Assembly: GCF_000518985.1 (NCBI RefSeq)
Contig: NZ_JAEQ01000018.1
Coordinates: 39,333 to 103,332, forward strand
DNA: 64,000 bases
Reading direction: 5' to 3'
From: Chelativorans sp. J32
Lineage (GTDB): Bacteria > Pseudomonadota > Alphaproteobacteria > Rhizobiales > Rhizobiaceae
Positions 50,005 to 58,324 of the stretch are shown in pieces. The first letter of the stretch is position 1; each line of letters begins with the position of its first letter. The notes under the pieces were generated by a model. It made no database searches and had not been told where the DNA came from. It saw only the letters and a list, made by a program, of their open reading frames with translations. Position numbers and translations under genes: made by a program.

Positions 50005-52802
50005 ACAGAACAGATCTTGCCGGCACGGTTGCGGGAAGCCGGTATCGCGTCATCGCCGAGTTCCCCTGCACACAAACGCAGCTGCGCTGTTGGTTCCTGG
50101 ATCAGCTCGAGCCGGGCAATCCCGCGCTCAACGTGGCCGTCCGTTGGGAAGTCCGCGGAAATTTCAGGATATCAAGCATCGAGGAAGCCTTTCGGCAGGT
50201 CATCGAGCGGCACGAGATCCTGCGGACGCGCTTCGTGGACGTGAACGGCCAGCCCATGCAGCAAGTGGTCGACAGGGTCGACTTCCGCATGTCGGTCATT
50301 GACCTGAGAAACGTGCCGGAATCCCAGCGTGGGGAACGTGTCCAATCGATCAGCCGCGAGACGGCGGCCATGCCGTTCGACTTGCAGGAGCCCGGCCTCT
50401 TCCGCATCACCTTCCTGATCGTCGAGAACAATCGCGGGTTTATCCTGATCACCGCGCACCAGACCTGCTTCGATGGCTGGTCGATACGCGTGCTTGGGCG
50501 CGAGGTGGGGGAGATCGCTGCCGCGATCGATGCCGGCAGGAACCCGAACCTGCCCGAGCTTCCACTCCAGTATGGCGACTTCGCCCTATGGCAGGCCGAA
50601 TACCGGCAGAGCTACGGGTTCGAGGCGGAGAAGGAATATTGGCGCAGGCAACTTGCCGATGCCCCCTATTTCGAAATCCGGCCGGATCGCCCACGCGGGA
50701 ATGTTAAAACAAATCGGGGCGATATCGTCTCGGTCGCCATGCCGTCCGAATTCAGCGACCGGATAGACCGTGCTGCCCGAGGGCTGGAGGTTTCGCTCTT
50801 CAGCTATGGGGCGGCCGTAATCAGCGCTACGCTGCAACGCTTTTCAGGCGAAAGGCAAATCCTTTTCGGAACCCAGATCGCCGGGCGTGAGGACGTCGAT
50901 CTGGAAAATCTGATAGGCGTGTTCATCAACAATCTCGTGCTGCGCCTGGATATCCCCGAGGGTATTTCCTTTGCAGATCATGTGCGCCGGGTGAGCGAGA
51001 CGGTGGAGGCGGCCCTCAACCACCAGAGGATGCCTTTCAACAATCTGGTCGAGCTCATCAATCCGGTGCGCGATCCGGCCCGCAATCCGCTGGTTTCCAT
51101 CAATTTCAACCAGCAGAAGGCGTTTCTTGAAGATGCACGATATGGCGAGTTCGAGCTGATCAGTTCGCCATCGCAATCGCCCGGCGTGATCTACGACCTC
51201 AACTTCATCATGATCGGCAGGCCGAGCGGTTGGCGTATGTCGGTCGAATACAATATGGATCTTTTCGATACCGCGACCGCCAAGGAACTGCTGCGCATCT
51301 GGCAGGAGACTTACGAGGCTGCGCTTGAGAATCCTGAAGCCAGTCTGGCTTCCTTCGGGACACCTGCGACTGCGCGTCTCGGGCCAGCTACCGCGCCAGG
51401 CAAGCTCGGCCTCCTGGAAGCGGCGCTTGCGGAACATCCAGATGTTGCGCAAGCGGTTGCGATAGAAAGCGGCGATGGGAACATGTATGCTTTCGTCTCG
51501 CCATCGCCTTCCCTGGCACGGCCGCTCGAAAGGCTTCCGGCGCATCTCACCTCTTATCTGGCAACGCGGCTGTCCTCGGAGGATATGCCCGACGGAATCA
51601 GCGTGCTGCTCGCGTTCCCTCGCACCCCCGCAGGGGATATCGATCGGCAGGCGCTGACAGCTCCCTCGCCGGGTCCGCTACCGGCGAGGGAGCGCCCAGT
51701 TCTGAAGCCAGCGCCGAACATCGAAGCTGAGCCTGCCCGCGAGCGGGAACTTGCGAAGATATGGGCGAATATACTCGGCCTGGAGGACGTAAAAAGCTCC
51801 GACGATTTCTTTGCTCTCGGTGGACATTCCCTCCTGGCGCTACGCATGTTTTCAGCGATGCGGGACACCTTTGGGGTGAAGCCGGAATTGGCCCTTCTCT
51901 TCAAGGCCCCCACATTGGGCGCCTTCTGCCGCGCCGTTTTCGGCGAGGAAACGACAGCGCCGGAGGAGGAGCTTCCATCGAAACCCGAGACATCCGCTCC
52001 GCGCTACTGGGAAAAGTCGGTCTATCGCCAAGGCAATGGAGATTGCACCGTCTTCACGCTGAACCACCCCCTTCTCTATTACCACATGGCAAAGGCGATG
52101 GCCGACGGTCCCTCAGTGGTGAACCTTCATATGTTCGGGGCCGAGTTGAACGGGGAGCTTCGGTCACGCTCGCTCGGGGAGATCGTGGCCGATGCCATAG
52201 GCGCCATGGATCTACGTTCGATCCCCGGACCGGTCGCGCTGGTGGGGCTCTGTGTAAACGGCATCCTCGCGATAGAAATGGCCCGGCAGCTTCGCGACCT
52301 CGGCCATGAAGTACAATGCGTAGCAATCATAGACAGCTGGGCGCCCGGCTATTTCCGCTCGCTGCCGCGCCTTCGTCAGGCGCGCTGGAAGATGGAAAGA
52401 CGGATCAAGCGCGCATGCTACTTCACGGGAAAGCTCTTTCGGCGGCGCATCACGCTCGTCGATTATCTCAAGGAGTTCAATTTCTCCCAGAGGGCCCTGC
52501 AGCGCGTAAGCAAGGCGGGAAATTTGACGGAGGAAGAAGTCCTCACCGAAGCGGTCACGGACCTGCTCGTCGATGCCTCAAGGGGATACAAGCTCCGCCC
52601 GGTCTTGGACGAACGGGTCATCCTGTTCCGCAGCCAGGCCCATCACCGCAGAGCGAGGAAGCTCCTGTTCGGCTGGCAAGGCATCATCGCCGAGGGCTCG
52701 CCAGTTTACGACATCGACGGTTGGCACGAGGACTCGTTGACCTCCGCCGGCATAGACGGTCTCGCCACAGTTCTATCGAAGCAGCTGGCCGCCGGAGGCT
52801 GA
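50001..52802 (+). CDS. Terminal NRPS: C* - A remnant - T - thioesterase
   Basis: The 933-aa protein begins with a condensation domain (about 20-450) whose HHxxxDG motif reads HQTCFDG (residues 153-159), so the catalytic second His is Gln154. Residues about 470-555 look like only the C-terminal subdomain of an adenylation domain, ending AGDIDRQAL where the catalytic A10 lysine is Asp546. A normal T domain follows (LGGHS, Ser610). The last 250 residues are a type I thioesterase with GLCVNG, so the nucleophile is Cys751, with Asp778 and His909 completing the triad. It is joined to the preceding gene by ATGA. The chain from glycyl-T is probably released or cyclised here; whether a further residue is added is unclear. 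Confidence 0.9.
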   Translation: MNRTDLAGTVAGSRYRVIAEFPCTQTQLRCWFLDQLEPGNPALNVAVRWEVRGNFRISSIEEAFRQVIERHEILRTRFVDVNGQPMQQVVDRVDFRMSVIDLRNVPESQRGERVQSISRETAAMPFDLQEPGLFRITFLIVENNRGFILITAHQTCFDGWSIRVLGREVGEIAAAIDAGRNPNLPELPLQYGDFALWQAEYRQSYGFEAEKEYWRRQLADAPYFEIRPDRPRGNVKTNRGDIVSVAMPSEFSDRIDRAARGLEVSLFSYGAAVISATLQRFSGERQILFGTQIAGREDVDLENLIGVFINNLVLRLDIPEGISFADHVRRVSETVEAALNHQRMPFNNLVELINPVRDPARNPLVSINFNQQKAFLEDARYGEFELISSPSQSPGVIYDLNFIMIGRPSGWRMSVEYNMDLFDTATAKELLRIWQETYEAALENPEASLASFGTPATARLGPATAPGKLGLLEAALAEHPDVAQAVAIESGDGNMYAFVSPSPSLARPLERLPAHLTSYLATRLSSEDMPDGISVLLAFPRTPAGDIDRQALTAPSPGPLPARERPVLKPAPNIEAEPARERELAKIWANILGLEDVKSSDDFFALGGHSLLALRMFSAMRDTFGVKPELALLFKAPTLGAFCRAVFGEETTAPEEELPSKPETSAPRYWEKSVYRQGNGDCTVFTLNHPLLYYHMAKAMADGPSVVNLHMFGAELNGELRSRSLGEIVADAIGAMDLRSIPGPVALVGLCVNGILAIEMARQLRDLGHEVQCVAIIDSWAPGYFRSLPRLRQARWKMERRIKRACYFTGKLFRRRITLVDYLKEFNFSQRALQRVSKAGNLTEEEVLTEAVTDLLVDASRGYKLRPVLDERVILFRSQAHHRRARKLLFGWQGIIAEGSPVYDIDGWHEDSLTSAGIDGLATVLSKQLAAGG

Positions 52803-52803
52803 C

Positions 52804-54450
52804 ATGGGAAATTCCAGTCACAACTACGTTCAGCCCTTCTCGGAATGGATCAGGACCGACGATAATCCCCGGCTTCGGATTGCAGTGCTCGTCGGCCGCG
52901 ACAAGGGGCTGGAGTGTTGGGAGCTGCAGCTTCTCGACCGCCTGCTGGCAGATCCACGGTTTGAGTTGGTAGCGCTGCTGGTTCATCCCCGTGCGCGCGC
53001 CAAACCGACGACTGCCCTATTCGGGGTGGTGGCCGGTCTCGACCGCCGCCTTTTCGCGCGGCTGCCTCCCTATAGTCCGACCTACTTCACGGATATCCGC
53101 GAGCGCGTCGAACGCGTTCGGCTCACGGACTCGAAGGCAGGCGGGAGGGCCGATCTTCCGCGCGGCGTACTGGAGCGGCTGCGGCTCGATCTCGTCCTGC
53201 GCACGATCCCTGAGGGACTGCCCGATGAAACGGTAGCAGCGCTTCCTTTCGGGGAATGGGCGCCGAATGTCGCCGATTTCCAATCCGGCCGGGCCGAGTG
53301 GTGCGGTTTCTCCGAAGTGGCCAGCAACGCAGCGACGGTAAACCTCTCGATCTATGCTCGTCGCGGCCAAAACCGCGCCGCTGAGGAGATCGATTCCGCT
53401 TCCTTCAATCCGAAATTCAGCGCCGCGCGGAGCGCGGCTTTCCTCAAGGAAAAATCGGTGTTCCTCATCATGAGGGAATTGCGGAGACTGGCCGACACGC
53501 GGCGACTGGACGCAAAGCCGAAGACCGCGGCGTCTACTTCACCGCCGAGGAATGCCGAAGTGGGGCGCTATATCGCTGGTTTCGCGCGAGCAGCGGCCAG
53601 GCGGCTGCGCAAGGAAATTCTGAAGAAGGCGGGATGGGACGCCGCGGTCTGGACGCTTTACGCCGGCGAGGGAACGATCGAGGATTTCGAGCCGGGCGAG
53701 AGCACCGAACTGCCCCCGGCCAGGAACTCCATCAAGGCGGATCCCTTCCTCTTCCATCACAACGGCCAGTGCTATGTGTTCTACGAGAACTACGCACTGG
53801 GCGATACCAAGGCCCATATCGCCGTGGGAAAGCTGAAGCACGGAAGCATTGTGCCGCTCGGCGAGGCGATAAGGAGCGATGTCCATCTCTCCTTCCCCTT
53901 CGTATTCCGCAGCGGTGGCGAAATCTACCTGATGCCGGAAACGCACCAGCACCGGCGCATCGAGATCTGGCGCTGTGTGAAATTCCCTCTCGAATGGGAA
54001 CTCCACGCCACTGCCATGGAAGGCTGCTCGGCTGCCGACAGCACCCTTTTTCGCCACCGAAACAAATGGTGGCTGCTCACCAACCTCTCCGATCACCACG
54101 CTTTCGAAGACCATTGCAGCGAACTCTATGCCTTCGAAGTCGACGGGCCTTCCCTCTCCCGCATCGAGCCTCACCGCCGCAACCCGGTCGTGATCGGCAG
54201 CAATGTGGCACGAAACGCCGGTCGCGTGTTCTTCCGTCACGGACGCCTATTCAGGCCCTCACAAAACAACGCCTATGGCATCTATGGCTATGGGCTGAAC
54301 ATCATGGAGATCGAGGAGCTTACGCGCGAGACTTACCGCGAGCGCTGCATCAGGACGATACGGCCGGACTTCAAACCGGGCCTGATCGGCTGCCATCATT
54401 TCGATGCGAGCGGCGGCCGCTACATCCTGGATGCACGATTGAACAGCTGA
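52804..54450 (+). CDS. Formyltransferase-like domain fused to GINT1-like beta-propeller
   Basis: The 548-aa protein starts one base after the NRPS stop. Its first half resembles a degenerate formyltransferase fold (RIAVLVGRDKGLECWELQLL, then GEWAPNVADFQSGRAEWCGF), without a clean catalytic Asn-His-Asp set. Its second half (about 275-548) is a five-bladed beta-propeller of the GH43/glucosamine inositolphosphorylceramide transferase-1 type: KADPFLFHHNGQCYVFYENY, VHLSFPFVFRSGGEIYLMPE, GCSAADSTLFRHRNKWWLL and GRLFRPSQNNAYGIYGYGL. Such fusions occur with surface glycan genes and are uncharacterised. It may transfer a sugar or an acyl group to the assembly-line product. The 3' end overlaps the opposite PPTase gene by 31 bases. 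Confidence 0.75.
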   Translation: MGNSSHNYVQPFSEWIRTDDNPRLRIAVLVGRDKGLECWELQLLDRLLADPRFELVALLVHPRARAKPTTALFGVVAGLDRRLFARLPPYSPTYFTDIRERVERVRLTDSKAGGRADLPRGVLERLRLDLVLRTIPEGLPDETVAALPFGEWAPNVADFQSGRAEWCGFSEVASNAATVNLSIYARRGQNRAAEEIDSASFNPKFSAARSAAFLKEKSVFLIMRELRRLADTRRLDAKPKTAASTSPPRNAEVGRYIAGFARAAARRLRKEILKKAGWDAAVWTLYAGEGTIEDFEPGESTELPPARNSIKADPFLFHHNGQCYVFYENYALGDTKAHIAVGKLKHGSIVPLGEAIRSDVHLSFPFVFRSGGEIYLMPETHQHRRIEIWRCVKFPLEWELHATAMEGCSAADSTLFRHRNKWWLLTNLSDHHAFEDHCSELYAFEVDGPSLSRIEPHRRNPVVIGSNVARNAGRVFFRHGRLFRPSQNNAYGIYGYGLNIMEIEELTRETYRERCIRTIRPDFKPGLIGCHHFDASGGRYILDARLNS

Positions 54451-55229
54451 TCGTCGCATAGCGGCGGAGCGCGCCTGATGGGGCGGAGAGGCTCAGGCCA
54501 GTCGCTCCCCATATCGTCGGCGAGGGCACGATAGCGCAGCGAAATCTTGTTGCCGGCGGTCAGCGCAGCCACCACGCCCACGAACCCGTGAGGCATGGCA
54601 ATTTCGGCGAACCTCCATTGCCGAGGAGCCTCGGAATCCTGTTCCAGCCTCAGAAGCTTCGGTTCGCCCGCTTCATCAATGGAGACGTCGAACGAGTCGA
54701 GCGGTAGAGACAGGCCCGCCCCATGCGCCTTCACAAAGGCTTCCTTCCGGGTCCAGCAGCGATAGAACGCCGGCAGATAATCCTCCCTGGGCAGCTTTTG
54801 GAGCGCCTTGCGCTCAGCTTCAGAAAAGAAATGCCCGGCGACATCCTCCTTCAGCGGCAATATCTGCTCTATGTCCGCACCGACTTCATATCGGTCGGAA
54901 ATGGCGAGGGCCGCCATGCCCCCGGAATGGCTAAGATTGAAGCGAAGCGGCGGTTTGGATCCGGCAAGTCGCGGCTTGCCGAATGCGTTGTAGGAAAAGA
55001 CAAGCCGCTTTGCCGAAACACCGAGATAGCGCGAAAGGATCTCCCTGAGCCCTCCGCGCCCGACAAGGAAATGCAGCCGGTCGCGCTCGCGAAGGAAGCG
55101 GCCGGCGCGCGCAAACTCCGCATCGCTCAACGCTTCGACATAGCGCGGCAATTCGCCCGCGATGACATCGAGCGGCCAACGCCAGACATCGATGATGTCC
55201 GGACCGATGGCGACAGATCTATACCGCAT
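54420..55229 (-). CDS. 4'-phosphopantetheinyl transferase, Sfp type
   Basis: The 269-aa protein activates carrier domains by adding the CoA phosphopantetheine arm. The motifs are RFNLSHSGG (97-105), VGADIEQI with Mg-binding Asp119 and Glu121, and the signature WTRKEAFVKAHGAGL (Trp159, Lys162, Glu163). ATG 55229 is chosen because family homology starts there, 11 bases inside the upstream aminotransferase gene; 20 extra codons upstream are unlikely to be translated. It faces the NRPS operon tail to tail and probably primes its three T domains and one ACP. Confidence 0.92.
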   Translation of the reverse strand: MRYRSVAIGPDIIDVWRWPLDVIAGELPRYVEALSDAEFARAGRFLRERDRLHFLVGRGGLREILSRYLGVSAKRLVFSYNAFGKPRLAGSKPPLRFNLSHSGGMAALAISDRYEVGADIEQILPLKEDVAGHFFSEAERKALQKLPREDYLPAFYRCWTRKEAFVKAHGAGLSLPLDSFDVSIDEAGEPKLLRLEQDSEAPRQWRFAEIAMPHGFVGVVAALTAGNKISLRYRALADDMGSDWPEPLRPIRRAPPLCDDQLFNRASRM

Positions 55230-56397
55230 AGGACAACTGCCTTGCGGTCTCGCGATCGCTGGCAAGCCGCCGAGCAACGATAGCCACAAGCGGCAGTGGA
55301 TAATTCTCGCCGAGGCTGATCCGGCAGGTGCGCTGAAGGATGTCGAGCGAGCGAGCGCACATATCCGGAGTGTACTCGACTTTTTGCGACGCCCAGGTGA
55401 AAGGGTTCATCCGCGGATGTGCCGCACGCTGCTCGAGCACCGGCAGCCAGTTCGTGTAGACGTGGCGGCTTGAGTCATAGAGCCGATATACGCCCCGCTT
55501 ATGGCGGGAAGCGAATGCCGCCGCTTCATCGGCCGTGTCGAAGATCACGTGCAGCCCTACGGCATTGTCCACGTCGTTGTGCGGACCGATCCTGAAGGCC
55601 TGTGAGCCTGCGAGCGCCCGCGACATCATGCGGTAGCGGACCCGCATGCGGGCCAGCATCGGGTCGAGCTTCGCGAGCTGGACATTGAGCATGGCGCCTT
55701 GGATCTGGCTGGCCTTAAAATTGACCCCGAAGAAATGCGGCTCGTTCTCATTGTCGAGATGACCGCGGAAGATGGAGCCGACATCGTGATACATGCGGGC
55801 CCGCACATAATAGCGGTCGTCATTGGTGACGAGCGCACCCCCCTCGCCGACATTCATGTTCTTGAATTGATTGAAGCTGAATGCGCCGATGTCGCCGATC
55901 GTGCCCACGCGGCGCCCCTTGTATAGCGCCCCCACCGCCTGGCAGGCGTCCTCAATGACGAGGAGCCCTCGATCGCGTGCGATCTCCATGATCCGGTCCA
56001 TATCGCAAACCATGTTCGCCATATGGACAGGAATGATGGCGCGCGTGCGCGGCGTGATCTTTCGCAGGATGTCGGCCGGATCCATCGTAAGCGTCTGGTC
56101 GATATCGACAAGGACGGGCACGGCTCCGACCGCCAGCGGTGCGGCCGCGGTGGCGATCCAGGTATAGGCAGGAACCAGAACCTCGTCTCCCGGGCCCACA
56201 CCGGCGGCAGCGAGCGCTGAAATGAGCGCGGCCGTGCCATTGCTGACCGCCAGCGTGTGCTTGATGCCGAATTTTTTTGAATAGTCGGCCTCGAACCGGG
56301 TCAGCGGTCCCTCGCCCACGCCGCTGTAGCGGGCAAGATGCCCCGAAGCGATTACCCGCCCAACCGCCAGCCACTCCCGCAAACCAACCTTTGCCAT
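55219..56397 (-). CDS. DegT/DnrJ/EryC1 PLP-dependent aminotransferase
   Basis: The 392-aa protein has the family layout: SNGTAALISALAAAGVGPGD, VPAYTWIATAAAPLAVGAVP, the PLP-binding IEDACQAVGALYKG, and the Schiff-base lysine Lys179 in SFNQFKNMNVGEGGALVT. Such enzymes transaminate keto-sugars to amino-sugars for surface glycans or antibiotics, or amino-cyclitols. It is co-transcribed with the phosphopantetheinyl transferase (11-base overlap), so it may serve the NRPS product, for instance by making an amino-sugar acceptor. No keto-sugar dehydratase is encoded next to it. Confidence 0.87.
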   Translation of the reverse strand: MAKVGLREWLAVGRVIASGHLARYSGVGEGPLTRFEADYSKKFGIKHTLAVSNGTAALISALAAAGVGPGDEVLVPAYTWIATAAAPLAVGAVPVLVDIDQTLTMDPADILRKITPRTRAIIPVHMANMVCDMDRIMEIARDRGLLVIEDACQAVGALYKGRRVGTIGDIGAFSFNQFKNMNVGEGGALVTNDDRYYVRARMYHDVGSIFRGHLDNENEPHFFGVNFKASQIQGAMLNVQLAKLDPMLARMRVRYRMMSRALAGSQAFRIGPHNDVDNAVGLHVIFDTADEAAAFASRHKRGVYRLYDSSRHVYTNWLPVLEQRAAHPRMNPFTWASQKVEYTPDMCARSLDILQRTCRISLGENYPLPLVAIVARRLASDRETARQLSYAV

Positions 56398-56662
56398 TAC
56401 TTTGACATCCCAATCTCAATGGATCAATGCGCCGAGCGAAGGATCGTCCGGCGAAAACACCAACCCGCAATCAGTTTTGATGTCCCAGCCTATTTCCAAG
56501 GGGAGATTTATTCAAATAAGCCTATGATCTAACTCACTTGTCAGCCGCTCTAATCCGCTTGACCGAAAAGACTAGCAACTCTCTTCCTGTAGGGAATTAG
56601 GCTGAGTTCGGCAGGAAGTTGTCCTTTGTTACTATCGTGAAAACGAAACGGCAGCACGGGGC

Positions 56663-58324
56663 ATGAAAATTCTTGATCTGCGAGCCATGCCTGCGGGAAC
56701 AACCCTGAAGGCCGATCTTGCCATAGTGGGCGCTGGGCCGGCGGGGCTGACCATCGCGCGCGAACTGGCGGGCACGAAGATACGCGTGCTTGTTCTTGAA
56801 AGCGGCGGCCTTGATTTCGACGCCGAACCGCAAAAGCTGAATGAGGTGGAGAATATCGGCGAGCCGGCGGACCGCGGCGTCGGGAAACCCGGACGTGGCT
56901 ACTCCGACGATCTTTCGTGGCTGAACGAAGTGCCAGCCTTCGAGCTGCGCAATCGTGCTGTGGGCGGAAGCACCCATACCTGGGTAGGTAAATGCGCGGC
57001 TTTCGACGAGATCGATTTTGCCCGCCGCGCCTGGTTGCCGGGTTCAGGCTGGCCGTTTGACCGCAGATCCCTCGCAGATGCGCTCGACCGAGCAGCCGCG
57101 CTGCTCAATCTAGGGCCGAACATCTATGACGAGAGACTGGACGGACTGCTGCGCTCACCACCGGAAAAGCTTGGGATGGACCGAGGTCTCCTGCGGCCAT
57201 TCTTCTGGCAGTTCAGCCATTCGCGGGAAAGGCCCGGTGAGCCGCTTCGTTCCCGGGACGAGTTCGCCAAAACGGATGCCGGCAATGTCGAAACCGTGAT
57301 CAACGCCACGGTAACCCGCATCAACGCAGAAAAAGGAGGCCACGGGCCGATCTTGCTTCAACTGCGGAAGCTCCAAGGCGGGCATGCGATCGTTGAGGCT
57401 CGCGCCGTCGCCCTCTGCGCCGGCGGCATCGAAAATGCACGACTCCTGCTTGCCTCAGGCATCGGCAATCAGCACGATGTCGTCGGACGCTACCTTGCCG
57501 ATCATCCCCGCGCGGTCATCGCTCGGTTCGGCAGCACGGATGCTTCTAGAGTTGCCCGGCATTTCGGCTTCTTTGGCCTTGCCGAGGGCCAGCCCACCCG
57601 CTTCTACCTGCGGGGGCTGGCATTGAGCCCTCAACTGCAGGAGCGAGAGGGCCTTCTCAACTGCGCTGCCTATCCGGTACAGGAACTGGCGGAGGACGAT
57701 CCATGGATCGCGATAAAGCGCTTCCGGCGCCACGGCGGGCTGCGCCATGCGGTCGATGCCCTCTCATCGCCAGGCATCATTACGACGGGCCTGTACCGCC
57801 GGCTGGTCCAGAAGCGAGGCCTGCCGCGCAAGCTCACGGGCCTTCGCTTCGATTCCATGGTGGAGCAGCTCCCTAACCCGGAAAGCCGTGTCACCCTTTC
57901 GACGCGGCTCGACCCATTGGGAGTGCCGCTCGCGCGTGTGGACTGGAAGATCTCCTTACAGGAAACGAAGAGCATTGCCCGGCTCGGCGAAGTGATAGCG
58001 GACGAATTCAGGCGCTTAGGCTTGCCGCAGCCTCGGCTGGCCGATTGGATCGCCAACGACGAGCCCACCGCGGCTTCATTTGCCGACATGGCGCATCCGG
58101 CAGGCACGACGCGCATGGGGCTCGATCCGGCGACAAGCGTGGTCGATGAGGATGCGCGTGTCCATGGAATGGAGGGGCTTTATGTCGCCGGAAGTTCGAT
58201 CTTCCCGACGCCGGGCCACGCGAACCCGACATTGATGATCGTCGCCCTCTCCATCCGGCTCGCCGATCACTTGAAGGACCGGCTCATCCGTCCCAAACCC
58301 CCAGCTCGGCTGGCGGTTGTCTAA
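56663..58324 (+). CDS. GMC-family FAD oxidoreductase
   Basis: The 553-aa protein has the FAD motif [15 protein letters not shown] at residue 23, the GMC-type NRAVGGSTHTWVGK segment, an internal ALCAGGIENARLLLASG, and the C-terminal catalytic/FAD block SSIFPTPGHANPTLMIVALS with the conserved His in MAHPAGTTRMG. It is the long-chain alcohol/pyranose oxidase-like branch that oxidises an alcohol or sugar hydroxyl. It is divergent from the DegT aminotransferase across 265 bases. A keto group it creates could be the substrate of that aminotransferase. Its end overlaps the methyltransferase gene by four bases. Confidence 0.87.
   Translation: MKILDLRAMPAGTTLKADLAIVGAGPAGLTIARELAGTKIRVLVLESGGLDFDAEPQKLNEVENIGEPADRGVGKPGRGYSDDLSWLNEVPAFELRNRAVGGSTHTWVGKCAAFDEIDFARRAWLPGSGWPFDRRSLADALDRAAALLNLGPNIYDERLDGLLRSPPEKLGMDRGLLRPFFWQFSHSRERPGEPLRSRDEFAKTDAGNVETVINATVTRINAEKGGHGPILLQLRKLQGGHAIVEARAVALCAGGIENARLLLASGIGNQHDVVGRYLADHPRAVIARFGSTDASRVARHFGFFGLAEGQPTRFYLRGLALSPQLQEREGLLNCAAYPVQELAEDDPWIAIKRFRRHGGLRHAVDALSSPGIITTGLYRRLVQKRGLPRKLTGLRFDSMVEQLPNPESRVTLSTRLDPLGVPLARVDWKISLQETKSIARLGEVIADEFRRLGLPQPRLADWIANDEPTAASFADMAHPAGTTRMGLDPATSVVDEDARVHGMEGLYVAGSSIFPTPGHANPTLMIVALSIRLADHLKDRLIRPKPPARLAVV

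Noticed and set aside
52804..54450. Calling the fusion a methionyl-tRNA formyltransferase
   Set aside because: The catalytic Asn-His-Asp set is not visible and the second half is a beta-propeller, so the housekeeping role does not fit.
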